DNA of 64,000 bases from JAQGMJ01 sp036498945 (GTDB lineage: Bacteria; Pseudomonadota; Gammaproteobacteria; Burkholderiales; JAEUOS01), in NCBI GenBank assembly GCA_036498945.1, contig DASYEQ010000015.1, forward strand, positions 9,177-73,176. The letters run 5' to 3'. Numbering within the stretch: position 1 is the first letter of the stretch; each line of letters opens with the position of its first letter. Below the pieces are notes generated by a model. That model saw nothing but the letters and a program-made list of their open reading frames with translations, searched no databases and was not told where the DNA came from. The position numbers and the translations under genes were made by a program. This document shows positions 33,685-42,178 of the stretch, one piece after another.

Positions 33685-36177
33685 TCAAACCGCTTCCCGC
33701 AATGTTGCCACCGGCGGACGCTTGAGCGCGCCCGCCAGTGCCAGCCAGCCGCCCGCCACCGTGCAGACCGCGCCGCTGAAAATGCCCGCCACCCACAGCC
33801 AGGGATTGAAGCCCGGCTCCAGGTTGAGCACAAAAACCGTCACCGCATAGCCGACCGAGAATGCGATGGTCGAGGCAAACAGCCCCGCCAAGGCGCCGGT
33901 GAGCATGAACTCGGCCCATTGCGCGCGCCGCAGTTGCGCCGAGGAGGCGCCAAGCGAGCGCAGGATGCCGGCCTCGCGGGTGCGCTCATCCGCACTCGCG
34001 GTAAGCGCGGCGTATAGCACCGTCATGCCGGCCGCCAGGGTGAAGAGGAAAATGAACTGCACCGCCTCCACCACCTGGTCGATCACGCTCTTGACCTGGT
34101 TGATCATGGCCGAGACATCGATCAGCGTGAGATTCGGCATGCGCGCCACCATCTCATCGGCCAGGCCTTCCTTGCCGGCGGGCAGGTAGAACGAGGTGAT
34201 GTAGGTCGTCGGGAAATCCGCCAGCAGCTTGGGATTGGTGATGACAAAGAAATTCACCTTCATCGAATCCCAGGCAACCTTGCGCAAGTTGGTGATCGGC
34301 GCTTCGAACCTTTGCCCCGCCACTTCGTAGGCCAGATGGTCGCCGATTTTCAGGCCCAGGGTCTTGGCGATCCCTTCTTCCATCGACAACGCACCCTGTT
34401 CCAGGTCAGACGGACTGAACCATTGCCCTTCGACCACCTGGTTGTGCGACGGCAGTTGCGTCATGTACGAGAGGTTGAACTCGCGGTCCACCAGCCGGCG
34501 CGCACGGTCGTCGCTGAAATTCTGCGGACCGATCGGCTTGCCGTTGACCGAGATCAGGCGCCCGCGGATCATCGGTTCGAGCGTCGGCGCGGCCACACCG
34601 TTTTGCCGGAATACATCAGCCACGGTAGCGCGCTGCTCCGGCAGGATGTTGATGACAAAGCGGTTGGGCGCGCCGGGAGGAATGGTGGTCTGCCATTTGT
34701 CGACCAGGTCGGCGCGCGTGATGGTCAGCATCAGGAGCGCCGCCAGCCCCAGGCTCAGCGCCACCACCTGGGTGACGGTGGCGAGGCTGCGGCGGCGCAT
34801 CGCCGCCACGCCGTAGCGCCAGGAGAAACCGGCCTCGCCGCGCAGGCGCGCGAGAAGCTTGAGCACGCCGTAGGTAAGCACGGCGCTCACCGCCATCGCA
34901 ACGGCGAAACCGCCCGCGGCGATCAGCCCCAGCTTGAGGTCGCGTGCCTGCCATAGGATGAGCAGGAACAGCGCCACTCCGCCCAGGCCATAGGCGACCA
35001 GGGTTGCCGAACGAGGATTGCCCAGCTCGCGCCGGATCACCCGCACTGGCGGCACGCCAGCCAGCTGGATCAGCGGCGGCAAGGCGAAACCCAGCAGCAG
35101 CAGGATGCCGGTGGCAAAGCCCTGCACCGCCGGCATCACCGTCGGCGCCGGCAATTGCACCGCCACCAGGTAGCCCAGCAAGGCCGTGAGCAGCGCATGC
35201 ACGCCCCAGCCGAGCAATGTGCCGACGGCCGAGCCGATCAACCCCAGCCAGAGGAATTCCATCGCATACAGGCCGAACAGCATGCCCTGGCTTGCGCCCA
35301 TGGCGCGCAGCACCGCGCAGCCGTCGAGATGGCGCTGCATGAAGCGCCGGCTGCCCAGCGCCACCGAGACGGCGGCCAGCACCACCGCCAGCAGCGCCAC
35401 CAGCCCGAGGAACTGCTGGGCGCGCGCCACGGTATTGCGGATCTCGGGGCGTGAATTGCTCACCTCTTCCAGGCGCTGGCCGCGCCCGAGGCGCGCGCGC
35501 ACCCAATCCGTATAGCCCTTCATCACCTTGTCGGCGCCCGCCACCAACAGGCGGTAATTGACGCGGCTGCCCACCTGGATCAGGTTGGTGCGCGGCAGGT
35601 CGGCGAGATTCATCAGCAGGCGCGGCGCCACCGCGAGGAAACTGGCGCCACGGTCCGGCTCCAGGGTGAGTATCTTGGTGAAGCGCAGGGTGATGTCGCC
35701 GACGTTGATCATGTCGCCGGGCCTGGCCGCCAGGCTGGAGGCCAACTGTTCGTCGAGCCACACCGTGCCAGGCGTCGGAACATCCTTGGTCGCCGCGTCA
35801 GCCTGGTTGCGGTCCGGCGCCACGCGCAGGCTGCCGCGCAAGGGGTAATCGTTGCTCACCGCCTTGAAGCCCGACAAGTGGGCCTTGCCGTTGAATGAGG
35901 CCATGCTCGGGAAGGTGGCGGCGGTCGCCGTCCGCAGGCCCTGCGTCGCGGCCCGGCTGGTGTATTCGTCGGGCACCGGCCGGTCCGCGCTCACCACGAG
36001 GTCGGCACCGATCAACTGGTGCGATTCCTGGGTCAGCGCGCGGCCGACGCGATCGGCGAAAAAGCCGACCGAAGTGACACTCGCCACCGCAATCACCAGG
36101 GCGGCGAGCAGAACCCGCAATTCCCCGGCACGGGCGTCGCGCGCAAGCATGCGCAGGGAAAGCAGCAGGGTTTGCAT
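33685..36177 (-). CDS. large FtsX-domain ABC transporter permease (YbbP/LolE-like)
   Basis: 830 residues. A first helix near the N-terminus (VLLAALVIAVASVTSVGFFA), a large periplasmic domain (about 45-250), a three-helix FtsX unit, a central helix block (about 370-460), a second periplasmic domain and a C-terminal FtsX unit (FLFTLAAGMTVLYAAL ... AGLFASTIAFSVGYAVTV) match YbbP, the partner of the YbbA ATPase. The first in-frame start is a TTG, and the ATG two codons later (36177) is preferred. No ATPase gene adjoins: upstream is a divergent GNAT gene. Family members export lipids, lipoproteins or other hydrophobic molecules; the cargo is unknown here. Confidence 0.88.
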   Translation of the reverse strand: MQTLLLSLRMLARDARAGELRVLLAALVIAVASVTSVGFFADRVGRALTQESHQLIGADLVVSADRPVPDEYTSRAATQGLRTATAATFPSMASFNGKAHLSGFKAVSNDYPLRGSLRVAPDRNQADAATKDVPTPGTVWLDEQLASSLAARPGDMINVGDITLRFTKILTLEPDRGASFLAVAPRLLMNLADLPRTNLIQVGSRVNYRLLVAGADKVMKGYTDWVRARLGRGQRLEEVSNSRPEIRNTVARAQQFLGLVALLAVVLAAVSVALGSRRFMQRHLDGCAVLRAMGASQGMLFGLYAMEFLWLGLIGSAVGTLLGWGVHALLTALLGYLVAVQLPAPTVMPAVQGFATGILLLLGFALPPLIQLAGVPPVRVIRRELGNPRSATLVAYGLGGVALFLLILWQARDLKLGLIAAGGFAVAMAVSAVLTYGVLKLLARLRGEAGFSWRYGVAAMRRRSLATVTQVVALSLGLAALLMLTITRADLVDKWQTTIPPGAPNRFVINILPEQRATVADVFRQNGVAAPTLEPMIRGRLISVNGKPIGPQNFSDDRARRLVDREFNLSYMTQLPSHNQVVEGQWFSPSDLEQGALSMEEGIAKTLGLKIGDHLAYEVAGQRFEAPITNLRKVAWDSMKVNFFVITNPKLLADFPTTYITSFYLPAGKEGLADEMVARMPNLTLIDVSAMINQVKSVIDQVVEAVQFIFLFTLAAGMTVLYAALTASADERTREAGILRSLGASSAQLRRAQWAEFMLTGALAGLFASTIAFSVGYAVTVFVLNLEPGFNPWLWVAGIFSGAVCTVAGGWLALAGALKRPPVATLREAV

Positions 36178-36282
36178 GGGCAAATTATCTCATGGCGGCG
36201 TACGCGCCCCGCCCGGTTGACAGAGGCGCTTACGCATGATGAACTGGGGCGACTATCGGAAAACCCACGCTGAAATCAAGAC

Positions 36283-36729
36283 ATGCAGATTCGTAAGATC
36301 GAAGCCGGCGACGAAGCCGATTGGCGCCGCCTGTGGGCCGGCTATTGCAGTTTTTACGAGGCAGACCTTAGTTCGGACGTCACCGCGCGCACCTGGCGGC
36401 GGCTGCTCGATCCCGCCGCTCCGGTGCACGCGATTGTCGCCGTGGCGGATGACGGCGCGCTGATCGGCTTGGCCAACTATGTGATCCACGAGAACACCTG
36501 GGAACTGAAGCCCGTGTGCTATCTCGAAGATCTGTTCGTCGATCCCGCCGCCCGCGCGCAGGGCACCGGCCGCGCGCTGATCGGCTGGCTGAAAGCGGCG
36601 ATGCAAAGCGAAGGCTGGTCACGCCTGTACTGGATGACCCGCGAAAATAACTACCGCGCGCGCGGGCTGTACGACAAGTTCACGCCGCGCGATGCCTTTG
36701 TGCGCTACGTGATCAAGGCCGAATCGTAG
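36283..36729 (+). CDS. GNAT-family N-acetyltransferase
   Basis: 148 residues, a single GNAT fold: MQIRKIEAGDEADWRRLWAGY at the start, the beta-bulge strand CYLEDLFVDPAARAQGTGRALIGWLKAAM with the acetyl-CoA pyrophosphate loop RAQGTGRAL, and the C-terminal LYWMTRENNYRARGLYDKF that closes the site. The substrate (amine, amino acid or protein N-terminus) is not predictable. It stands between two minus-strand units and ends 3 bp from the second livF gene. Confidence 0.9.
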   Translation: MQIRKIEAGDEADWRRLWAGYCSFYEADLSSDVTARTWRRLLDPAAPVHAIVAVADDGALIGLANYVIHENTWELKPVCYLEDLFVDPAARAQGTGRALIGWLKAAMQSEGWSRLYWMTRENNYRARGLYDKFTPRDAFVRYVIKAES

Positions 36730-36732
36730 GGG

Positions 36733-37449
36733 TTACAGGCCGAGGTAGGCCTTGCGCACGCGGTCGTCCGCCAGAAGTTCGGCGCCGGAGCCGGACAAGG
36801 CGATCGCGCCGTTCTCCAGCACATAGGCTTCGCGCGCCAGCTTGAGCGACGCGGCGACGTTCTGCTCTACCAGCACCACGGTGATGCCGTCGTGGTTCAG
36901 GCGCTTGATGATCTGGAACATCTCCTGCACCACCGAGGGCGCGAGACCCAGCGAAGGCTCGTCGAACATCAGCAACTCGGGCCGCCCCATCAGGGCGCGG
37001 CCGATCGCCAGCATCTGTTGCTCGCCGCCGGAAAGCGTGCCGGCCGCCTGGTGGCGGCGCTCTTCCAGGCGCGGGAACATGTCGTAGGCTTCGCGCAGGC
37101 TGGTTTTCAGGCGTGCGCGGGCGCGCTTGAGCAAGGCGCCCATTTGCAGATTTTCTTCCACGCTCATGGTGGGAAACACCTGCCGCCCTTCGGCGACCTG
37201 CCCGATACCCAGCTCGCACACCTGATGGCTCGGCCAGCCGGCGATTTCCACGCCCTTGAAGCGGATGCTGCCGGCCCGCGGGCGTTCGATGCCGGCGATG
37301 GTGCGGATGAGGCTCGACTTGCCGGCGCCGTTGGAGCCGACGATCACCGCGATGTCCTTCTCGTGCACCGCCAGGCTGACGCCGGCGAGCGCTTGCGCAT
37401 CACCGTAGTAAAGGTCGAGGTTGCGCACCTCGAGCAAGGAATCGCTCAC
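36733..37449 (-). CDS. livF: branched-chain amino-acid-type ABC transporter ATPase (second LivF)
   Basis: 238 residues. Start is the GTG at 37449, overlapping the livG stop (GTGA) with GAGG six bases upstream. Walker A GSNGAGKSS, signature LSGGEQQML, Walker B LLMFDEPSLGLAP and H-loop VLVEQNVAASL are intact. It is the last gene of the operon livK-H-M-G-F read leftward. The protein differs throughout from the LivF at 19858, so the two systems are not recent duplicates. Confidence 0.92.
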   Translation of the reverse strand: MSDSLLEVRNLDLYYGDAQALAGVSLAVHEKDIAVIVGSNGAGKSSLIRTIAGIERPRAGSIRFKGVEIAGWPSHQVCELGIGQVAEGRQVFPTMSVEENLQMGALLKRARARLKTSLREAYDMFPRLEERRHQAAGTLSGGEQQMLAIGRALMGRPELLMFDEPSLGLAPSVVQEMFQIIKRLNHDGITVVLVEQNVAASLKLAREAYVLENGAIALSGSGAELLADDRVRKAYLGL

Positions 37450-38168
37450 AGCGCCTCCTCGCCGAGATAGCATTCGAGCACCTTGGGGTCGCTCACCACC
37501 TGCTGCGGTGCGCCGGCGCTGATCTTCTCTCCATAGTGCAGCACCACGATCTGCTGGGCCAGCGCCATCACGGCGCGCATCACGTGCTCGATCAGGAGGA
37601 TGGTGAGGCCGGTCTCCTGATTGACGCGGCGAAACACCGCGACCATTTCATCGACTTCGGTGGGCCTCAGGCCTGCCATCACCTCGTCCAGCAGCAAAAG
37701 CCTGGGGCCGGTGGCCATGGCGCGCGCGACCTCGACACGCTTGCGCTCGGGCAGCGTCAGGCTGGCGGCGGAGTGATGCGCCTTGTCGGCCAGGTGCAGC
37801 ATTTCCAGCACCCGCATGGCTTCCTTGCGCGCGGCCGGCACGTGGTGGGTGGCGTTGAGCGCCCCCACCACCACGTTGTCGAGCACCGAGAGGCCGGGAA
37901 AGGGCTTCACCACCTGGAAGGTGCGGCCGATGCCGGCGCGGCAGATCTGGTCCGGACGCAGGCCGGAAATGGTCTGGCCATTGAAGCGGAGGCTGCCGCC
38001 ATCCGGCTTGTAGACACCGGCGATGACGTTAAAGCAGGTGGTCTTGCCCGCACCGTTCGGTCCGATCATGGCGTGGATCGCGCCTTCCGGTATCTCGAAG
38101 CTCACGTCATGCAGCGCACGCAGGCCGCGAAAGTGCTTGCCGATCCCCTGGACTTCGAGCAATGCCAT
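37446..38168 (-). CDS. livG: branched-chain amino-acid-type ABC transporter ATPase (second LivG)
   Basis: 240 residues. Walker A GPNGAGKTT, Q-loop segment RTFQVVKPF, signature LTLPERKRVE (LSGGQ-like in position but LTLPE, as in some LivG proteins), Walker B LLLLDEVMAGL and H-loop LIEHVMRAVM. The Walker B tail EVMAG instead of EPxxG is common in LivG of urea/amide-type systems. It starts one base after livM ends and overlaps livF by 4 bp. Confidence 0.92.
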   Translation of the reverse strand: MALLEVQGIGKHFRGLRALHDVSFEIPEGAIHAMIGPNGAGKTTCFNVIAGVYKPDGGSLRFNGQTISGLRPDQICRAGIGRTFQVVKPFPGLSVLDNVVVGALNATHHVPAARKEAMRVLEMLHLADKAHHSAASLTLPERKRVEVARAMATGPRLLLLDEVMAGLRPTEVDEMVAVFRRVNQETGLTILLIEHVMRAVMALAQQIVVLHYGEKISAGAPQQVVSDPKVLECYLGEEAL

Positions 38169-38169
38169 C

Positions 38170-39168
38170 TCAGTGCTCCCGTCCGAGCTTCAGGCGCCGC
38201 GCCAGCACCGGCCAGATGCCGTTGGGCAGGAACACCACCACACCCAGCAGGCACAAGCCGTAGAACACCTGCTTGACCCCCGGCACGTCGATGCCGGCCC
38301 ATTGCAGCAGTTCGGAAAGACCGTCGGCCAGCGGCGTCAGCACGAAAGCGCCGACGATCGGCCCGAACAGCGTTCCCAGGCCGCCGATGATGGGGCCGAG
38401 GATGATCTCGATCGAGCGCCCCATGGAAAAGATCTGCTCGGGGAACAGGTTGTTGTAGTAGAAGGCGTAGAACACGCCGGCAAACGCCGTCATCGCCGAA
38501 GACAGCATCACCGCGATCATCTTGTAGCGGAATACCGGGATGCCCAGGGCCGCCGCCGCGTCCTCGTTTTCGCGGATCGCCTGCCAGTAGTAGCCCAGGC
38601 GGCTACCCAGGAGCCAGCGGCAAAAACCCAGCGCCAGCGCGGTCATCACCAGCATCACGTAATAGAACATGACGGGCGCGCCGCGCAGATTGGGCAGGTC
38701 GTTGCTGGAGAGGTTCGCTACCGGCAGAAACAGGCCGCCGGAGCCGCCGAGCGCCGGCCAGTGGTCGAAGCCGATGCGCACGAATTCCGAAAAGGCAATC
38801 GTGAGAATCGCGAAATACACCCCGCCGATGCCGAAGCGAAACGCCAGGAAACCGATAAACGCGCCCATTGCCGTGGTGACGACCATCGCCGCCAGAAACC
38901 CGACCCACGGGTTGAGGCCGAATTTGACGAACAGCGCGGCCGCCGTATACGCCCCCAGCCCGACATAAAGCGAATGCCCGAGAGACAATTGGCCGGCGAA
39001 ACCCATCATGATGTTCCACGCCTGCCCGGCATAGGCGAAATACAGCACCACCACCAGGAGCGACAGCACATAGGCGTTGACCAGCCACGGCGCCACCAGC
39101 AGCAGCGCGAAAAAGACGCCCAGCGCCACCAGCGCGCGCCGCGGCAGACCGTCAAGCAGCATCTTCAT
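38170..39168 (-). CDS. livM: branched-chain amino-acid-type ABC transporter permease (second LivM)
   Basis: 332 residues from the ATG at 39168, which overlaps the livH stop (ATGA); the open frame further upstream lies inside livH. About nine hydrophobic helices. AWNIMMGFAGQLSLGHSLYVGLGAYTAA and the docking loop IIGGLGTLFGPIVGAFVLTPLADGLSELL define LivM. It forms the channel with the LivH encoded just upstream. Confidence 0.92.
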   Translation of the reverse strand: MKMLLDGLPRRALVALGVFFALLLVAPWLVNAYVLSLLVVVLYFAYAGQAWNIMMGFAGQLSLGHSLYVGLGAYTAAALFVKFGLNPWVGFLAAMVVTTAMGAFIGFLAFRFGIGGVYFAILTIAFSEFVRIGFDHWPALGGSGGLFLPVANLSSNDLPNLRGAPVMFYYVMLVMTALALGFCRWLLGSRLGYYWQAIRENEDAAAALGIPVFRYKMIAVMLSSAMTAFAGVFYAFYYNNLFPEQIFSMGRSIEIILGPIIGGLGTLFGPIVGAFVLTPLADGLSELLQWAGIDVPGVKQVFYGLCLLGVVVFLPNGIWPVLARRLKLGREH

Positions 39169-40031
39169 GCGCGCCGCCCCAATAGCCCCTGCGGGCGGAA
39201 CAACAGCACCAGGATCAACAGGCCAAAGGTGAACATGCTCTTGGCCGAGGGATCGAAAGCCGCCCCGGCCAGCGCCTCCGAGATGCCGACCAGCAGCCCG
39301 GAGAGCAAGGCGCCCATCAGGCTGCCCATGCCGCCGACGATCACGATGATGAAGGCGAGCAAGGTGTACGAAGGTCCCTGCAGCGGCGTCACATCCACCA
39401 GCAGCAGCAACAGGCAACCGGCCGCGCCCAGGCAGGCAGCGCCGATGCCGAAGGTCAGGCCGTAGAGATGGCGCACGTTCAGCCCAACCACGCGGGCGCC
39501 GAGAAAGTTGTCTGCGCAGGCGCGAATTGCCCGCCCGGTGAGGGTGAAACGGAAAAAGGCGAACAATGCTGCCGATATCGCCAGCGCCGCCACCGCGGCG
39601 AAGATGCGCACCTTGTCGATGATCAGCGAGCCGATCTGGTAGGAGTCGAGCGCGTAATCCACCTGCACGTTGCGCGCGTTCGGCCCGAAGGCGATCAATT
39701 GCGAATTGGTGATCACGATGGCCACTGCCACCATCAGCATGAACTGCGTGTGCTCGGGACGGGTGACGAAGGCATTGACCAGGCCGCGCTGCAGCAGGTA
39801 GCCGAACACGAACATGCCGGCGGCGATCGGCACCATCGAGACCAGCGGGTCGAGCTTGAACGCCTGCGCCAGCAGGATGGCGGCGTACATCGCCGCGGTC
39901 ATCATCTCGCCATGGGCGAAGTTGACAACCCGCACCACCCCGAAGATCACCGACAGGCCGAGCGCCATCAGGCCGTAGACCAGGCCGGTAAGGGCGCCGC
40001 CGATGGCGGCATTCAGATACAGATCAGACAT
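39165..40031 (-). CDS. livH: branched-chain amino-acid-type ABC transporter permease (second LivH)
   Basis: 288 residues, LivH family: LNAAIGGALTGLVYGLMALGLSVIFGVVRVVNFAHGEMMTAAMYAAILLA at the N-terminus and FIIVIVGGMGSLMGALLSGLLVGISEALAG near the end. The gene follows livK after an 89-bp gap that contains a very stable hairpin (40054-40084), so its translation level is probably set apart from that of the binding protein. Confidence 0.92.
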   Translation of the reverse strand: MSDLYLNAAIGGALTGLVYGLMALGLSVIFGVVRVVNFAHGEMMTAAMYAAILLAQAFKLDPLVSMVPIAAGMFVFGYLLQRGLVNAFVTRPEHTQFMLMVAVAIVITNSQLIAFGPNARNVQVDYALDSYQIGSLIIDKVRIFAAVAALAISAALFAFFRFTLTGRAIRACADNFLGARVVGLNVRHLYGLTFGIGAACLGAAGCLLLLLVDVTPLQGPSYTLLAFIIVIVGGMGSLMGALLSGLLVGISEALAGAAFDPSAKSMFTFGLLILVLLFRPQGLLGRRA

Positions 40032-40053
40032 GCGAGCCTGGTTTCAATAAAGC

Positions 40054-40084
40054 CCCGGGGCGCCGCTTGTGGCGGCGCCCCGGG
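40054..40084 (-). terminator. strong intra-operon hairpin between livK and livH
   Basis: CCCGGGGCGCCGC (40054-40066) pairs over 13 bp, all G/C, with GCGGCGCCCCGGG (40072-40084) around a 5-nt loop. On the minus strand it is followed by CTTTATTG, a poor U-run. This fits a partial terminator and 3' stabiliser that keeps the binding-protein mRNA in excess over permease mRNA. Confidence 0.7.
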
Positions 40085-40120
40085 CGCGTACTTGAATGAA
40101 AATCCGCACCACGCGCGGCA

Positions 40121-41377
40121 TTACGCGCCGCGGTTGCTCCAGCCCGGCATCGGGAAGATCGGCGGACGCTCGGCCTTGTCCGCCGGCAGCACCACCCGCG
40201 CCCAGCCACTGCGGTTCTGCAGGCAGGCGGAGATGATGTTGTTGTTCTGCCCCTTGGCGTCGAACGTGATGGGGCCGCCCAGCATGATCTTTTTCTCGAT
40301 GTGGGTCTTGCGCAGCGCCTCGGCCAAGGCCTTGCCATCGGTGCTGCCGGCACGCTGGAAGGCGTCGGCGCAGATCATGATGGCCTCGATGGTGAAGCCG
40401 GCATTCAGGATGTTGCCCTCCCAAGGGTCCTTGGGGAATTTCTTCGCCCAGGCGGCCTTCGCCATGTCGGTGACCGAACTCTTGGGGTCGGACCACGCTA
40501 CGTTGGTGATGCAGTAGTCCGAATACTTGCCCAGGGTGGCGAAGAACTGCTGCTCGTAGAGGCCGGGCGAGCCGGGGTTGATGATGCCCATCGGCTCCCA
40601 GCGCTGCTTGACCATTTCGCGGATCAAGAGGATGGCATCGTTGATGCGGGTGGTGACCATCAGCACATCGGCCCCGGTGGCCTTGGCCTTGGCGACTTCA
40701 ACGGAAAGATCTCGCGCCGCCGGGTCATAGGCGATGGAAGCCTTCAGTTCCATGCCCAGGTTGGCGGTGGGATAGAGCTTGTCGATCGCCGCCTTGTTGG
40801 CCATGCCGAAAGTGTCGTTCACGTGCATGTACACGGCGCTCTTCGGCTGGGTCTTGGTGGCGACGAACAGGTCCTTCATCAGCTTCAAGCCGTTGCCCAC
40901 CAGTTGCGGCGCGGTGAAGAAGTTGCGGAAGACGAACTTGTAGCCCTGCTCCGTGATCTGCGGCGCGGCGGCGATGTTGATGACGAAAGGCACGCCCTTT
41001 TGCTCGGCTACCTGGGCAATCGCGCCGGCGGCGCCGGAATCGAACGGCCCCACCAGCATGTGCGCGCCTTCGCTGATCAGCTTCTCGGCGCGGGCGCGCG
41101 CGAGATCGACGTTGGACTCGAAGTCCGCGTTCATCAGCTTGATGTTGACCTTGTAGCCCAGCTGCGCGCAGATTTCGGCAGCGATGTCGGCGCCCTTTTG
41201 GCAGGACTGGCCGAGAAAGGCCAGGGTGCCCGACTTGGGCAGCAGCACGCCGATGTTGAGCGTCTTGGCCTGGGCGCGCACCACGGCGGGCGCGCCCATG
41301 GCGGCGGTCGCCGCGCCGGCGGTTTTCAGGAAATCGCGGCGCTTGGCGCCACGGATAGCCTCATTGGACTGCGTCAC
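40121..41377 (-). CDS. livK: ABC transporter substrate-binding protein with a Tat-type signal (LivK-like)
   Basis: 418 residues. Start is the GTG at 41377 with GAGGAGGG about nine bases upstream. The N-terminus AKRRDFLKTAGAATAAMGAPAVVRA holds the twin-arginine motif RRDFLK before a short hydrophobic stretch, so export by Tat is likely. The mature protein (LNIGVLLPKSGTLAFLGQSCQKGADIAAE ... AHMLVGPFDSGAAGAIAQVAEQKGVPFV) is a type I periplasmic-binding fold of the LivK/Peripla_BP_6 class. First gene of the livKHMGF operon. The ligand is not predictable; amino acids, amides and aromatic acids all occur in this class. Confidence 0.92.
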   Translation of the reverse strand: MTQSNEAIRGAKRRDFLKTAGAATAAMGAPAVVRAQAKTLNIGVLLPKSGTLAFLGQSCQKGADIAAEICAQLGYKVNIKLMNADFESNVDLARARAEKLISEGAHMLVGPFDSGAAGAIAQVAEQKGVPFVINIAAAPQITEQGYKFVFRNFFTAPQLVGNGLKLMKDLFVATKTQPKSAVYMHVNDTFGMANKAAIDKLYPTANLGMELKASIAYDPAARDLSVEVAKAKATGADVLMVTTRINDAILLIREMVKQRWEPMGIINPGSPGLYEQQFFATLGKYSDYCITNVAWSDPKSSVTDMAKAAWAKKFPKDPWEGNILNAGFTIEAIMICADAFQRAGSTDGKALAEALRKTHIEKKIMLGGPITFDAKGQNNNIISACLQNRSGWARVVLPADKAERPPIFPMPGWSNRGA

Positions 41378-41443
41378 GGGATGGTCCCTCCTCGGAATTG
41401 CGGCCTGTTTGTGCGCAATTTAAAAATTTTTAAGAACGACGGT

Positions 41444-41473
41444 TTGACAAACACCGCTGGAAAGGCGCAATAA
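41444..41473 (+). promoter_or_regulatory. candidate promoter for the DUF4126 gene
   Basis: Consensus TTGACA at 41444-41449, an 18-bp spacer and CAATAA at 41468-41473, about 64 bp before the ATG at 41537. The region left of it (41415-41440) is A/T-rich and may carry the divergent livK promoter. Confidence 0.5.
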
Positions 41474-41536
41474 TAACTGAACCGGCCCCTCACTTACACT
41501 CGGATACGGGCCAATGCAGGAAGCCTGGAGACAACC

Positions 41537-42151
41537 ATGGACATGATCCACACCATCGCGATCGGCGCCGGCCTGGCCTGGGCCTCGGGCATGCGCCTGT
41601 ACGCGGTCATGTTCGCCGCCGGTCTCCTGGCGAGTCTGGGCGTCGTCACCCTGCCGGGCGACCTTACCGTGCTTTCACACCCGCTGGTGCTCACCGCCTC
41701 GGGCGTGATGTTCTTCATCGAGTTCTTCGCCGACAAGATTCCCGGCGTCGATTCGCTATGGGACGCGGTGCACACCTTCATCCGTATTCCCGCCGGCGCC
41801 ATTCTCGCCGCCGCCAGCCTGGGCGTGCACGCCGACCCGGCGCTGGTGCTGGCCGCCGGCATCCTCGGCGGCACGCTTGCCTCCAGCAGCCATTTCGCCA
41901 AGGCCGGCAGCCGCGCGCTGATCAACACCTCGCCGGAACCGTTTTCCAACTGGGCGGCCTCGTTTTTCGAAGATGGGCTCACCGGCCTGATGCTCTGGCT
42001 GGTGTTCTCCCACGCCTGGGTCGGCCTCGCCGTGCTGGCGCTGATGCTGGTGCTGTCGTTCCTGCTGATCCGCGGCGTCTGGCGCTTCCTCGCCGGCATG
42101 TTCCGCAAGCTGTCGCTGCCGGCGCTCAATCCGCCGCACTTTTCGCCCTGA
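41537..42151 (+). CDS. DUF4126 membrane protein
   Basis: 204 residues with five to six hydrophobic stretches. The start MDMIHTIAIGAGLAWASGMRLYAVMFAAGLLASLG and the middle PLVLTASGVMFFIEFFADKIPGVDSLWDAVHTFIRIPAGAILAAASLG are the DUF4126 pattern (also used to describe mycobacterial and Burkholderia proteins). Conserved acidic residues in membrane segments (Glu/Asp of FIEFFADKIPGVD) suggest a transport or scaffold role, but none is known. Monocistronic, starting from the promoter at 41444. Confidence 0.85.
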   Translation: MDMIHTIAIGAGLAWASGMRLYAVMFAAGLLASLGVVTLPGDLTVLSHPLVLTASGVMFFIEFFADKIPGVDSLWDAVHTFIRIPAGAILAAASLGVHADPALVLAAGILGGTLASSSHFAKAGSRALINTSPEPFSNWAASFFEDGLTGLMLWLVFSHAWVGLAVLALMLVLSFLLIRGVWRFLAGMFRKLSLPALNPPHFSP

Positions 42152-42178
42152 AGCCGCGCGCAGGATGCGCTGGCCGGT

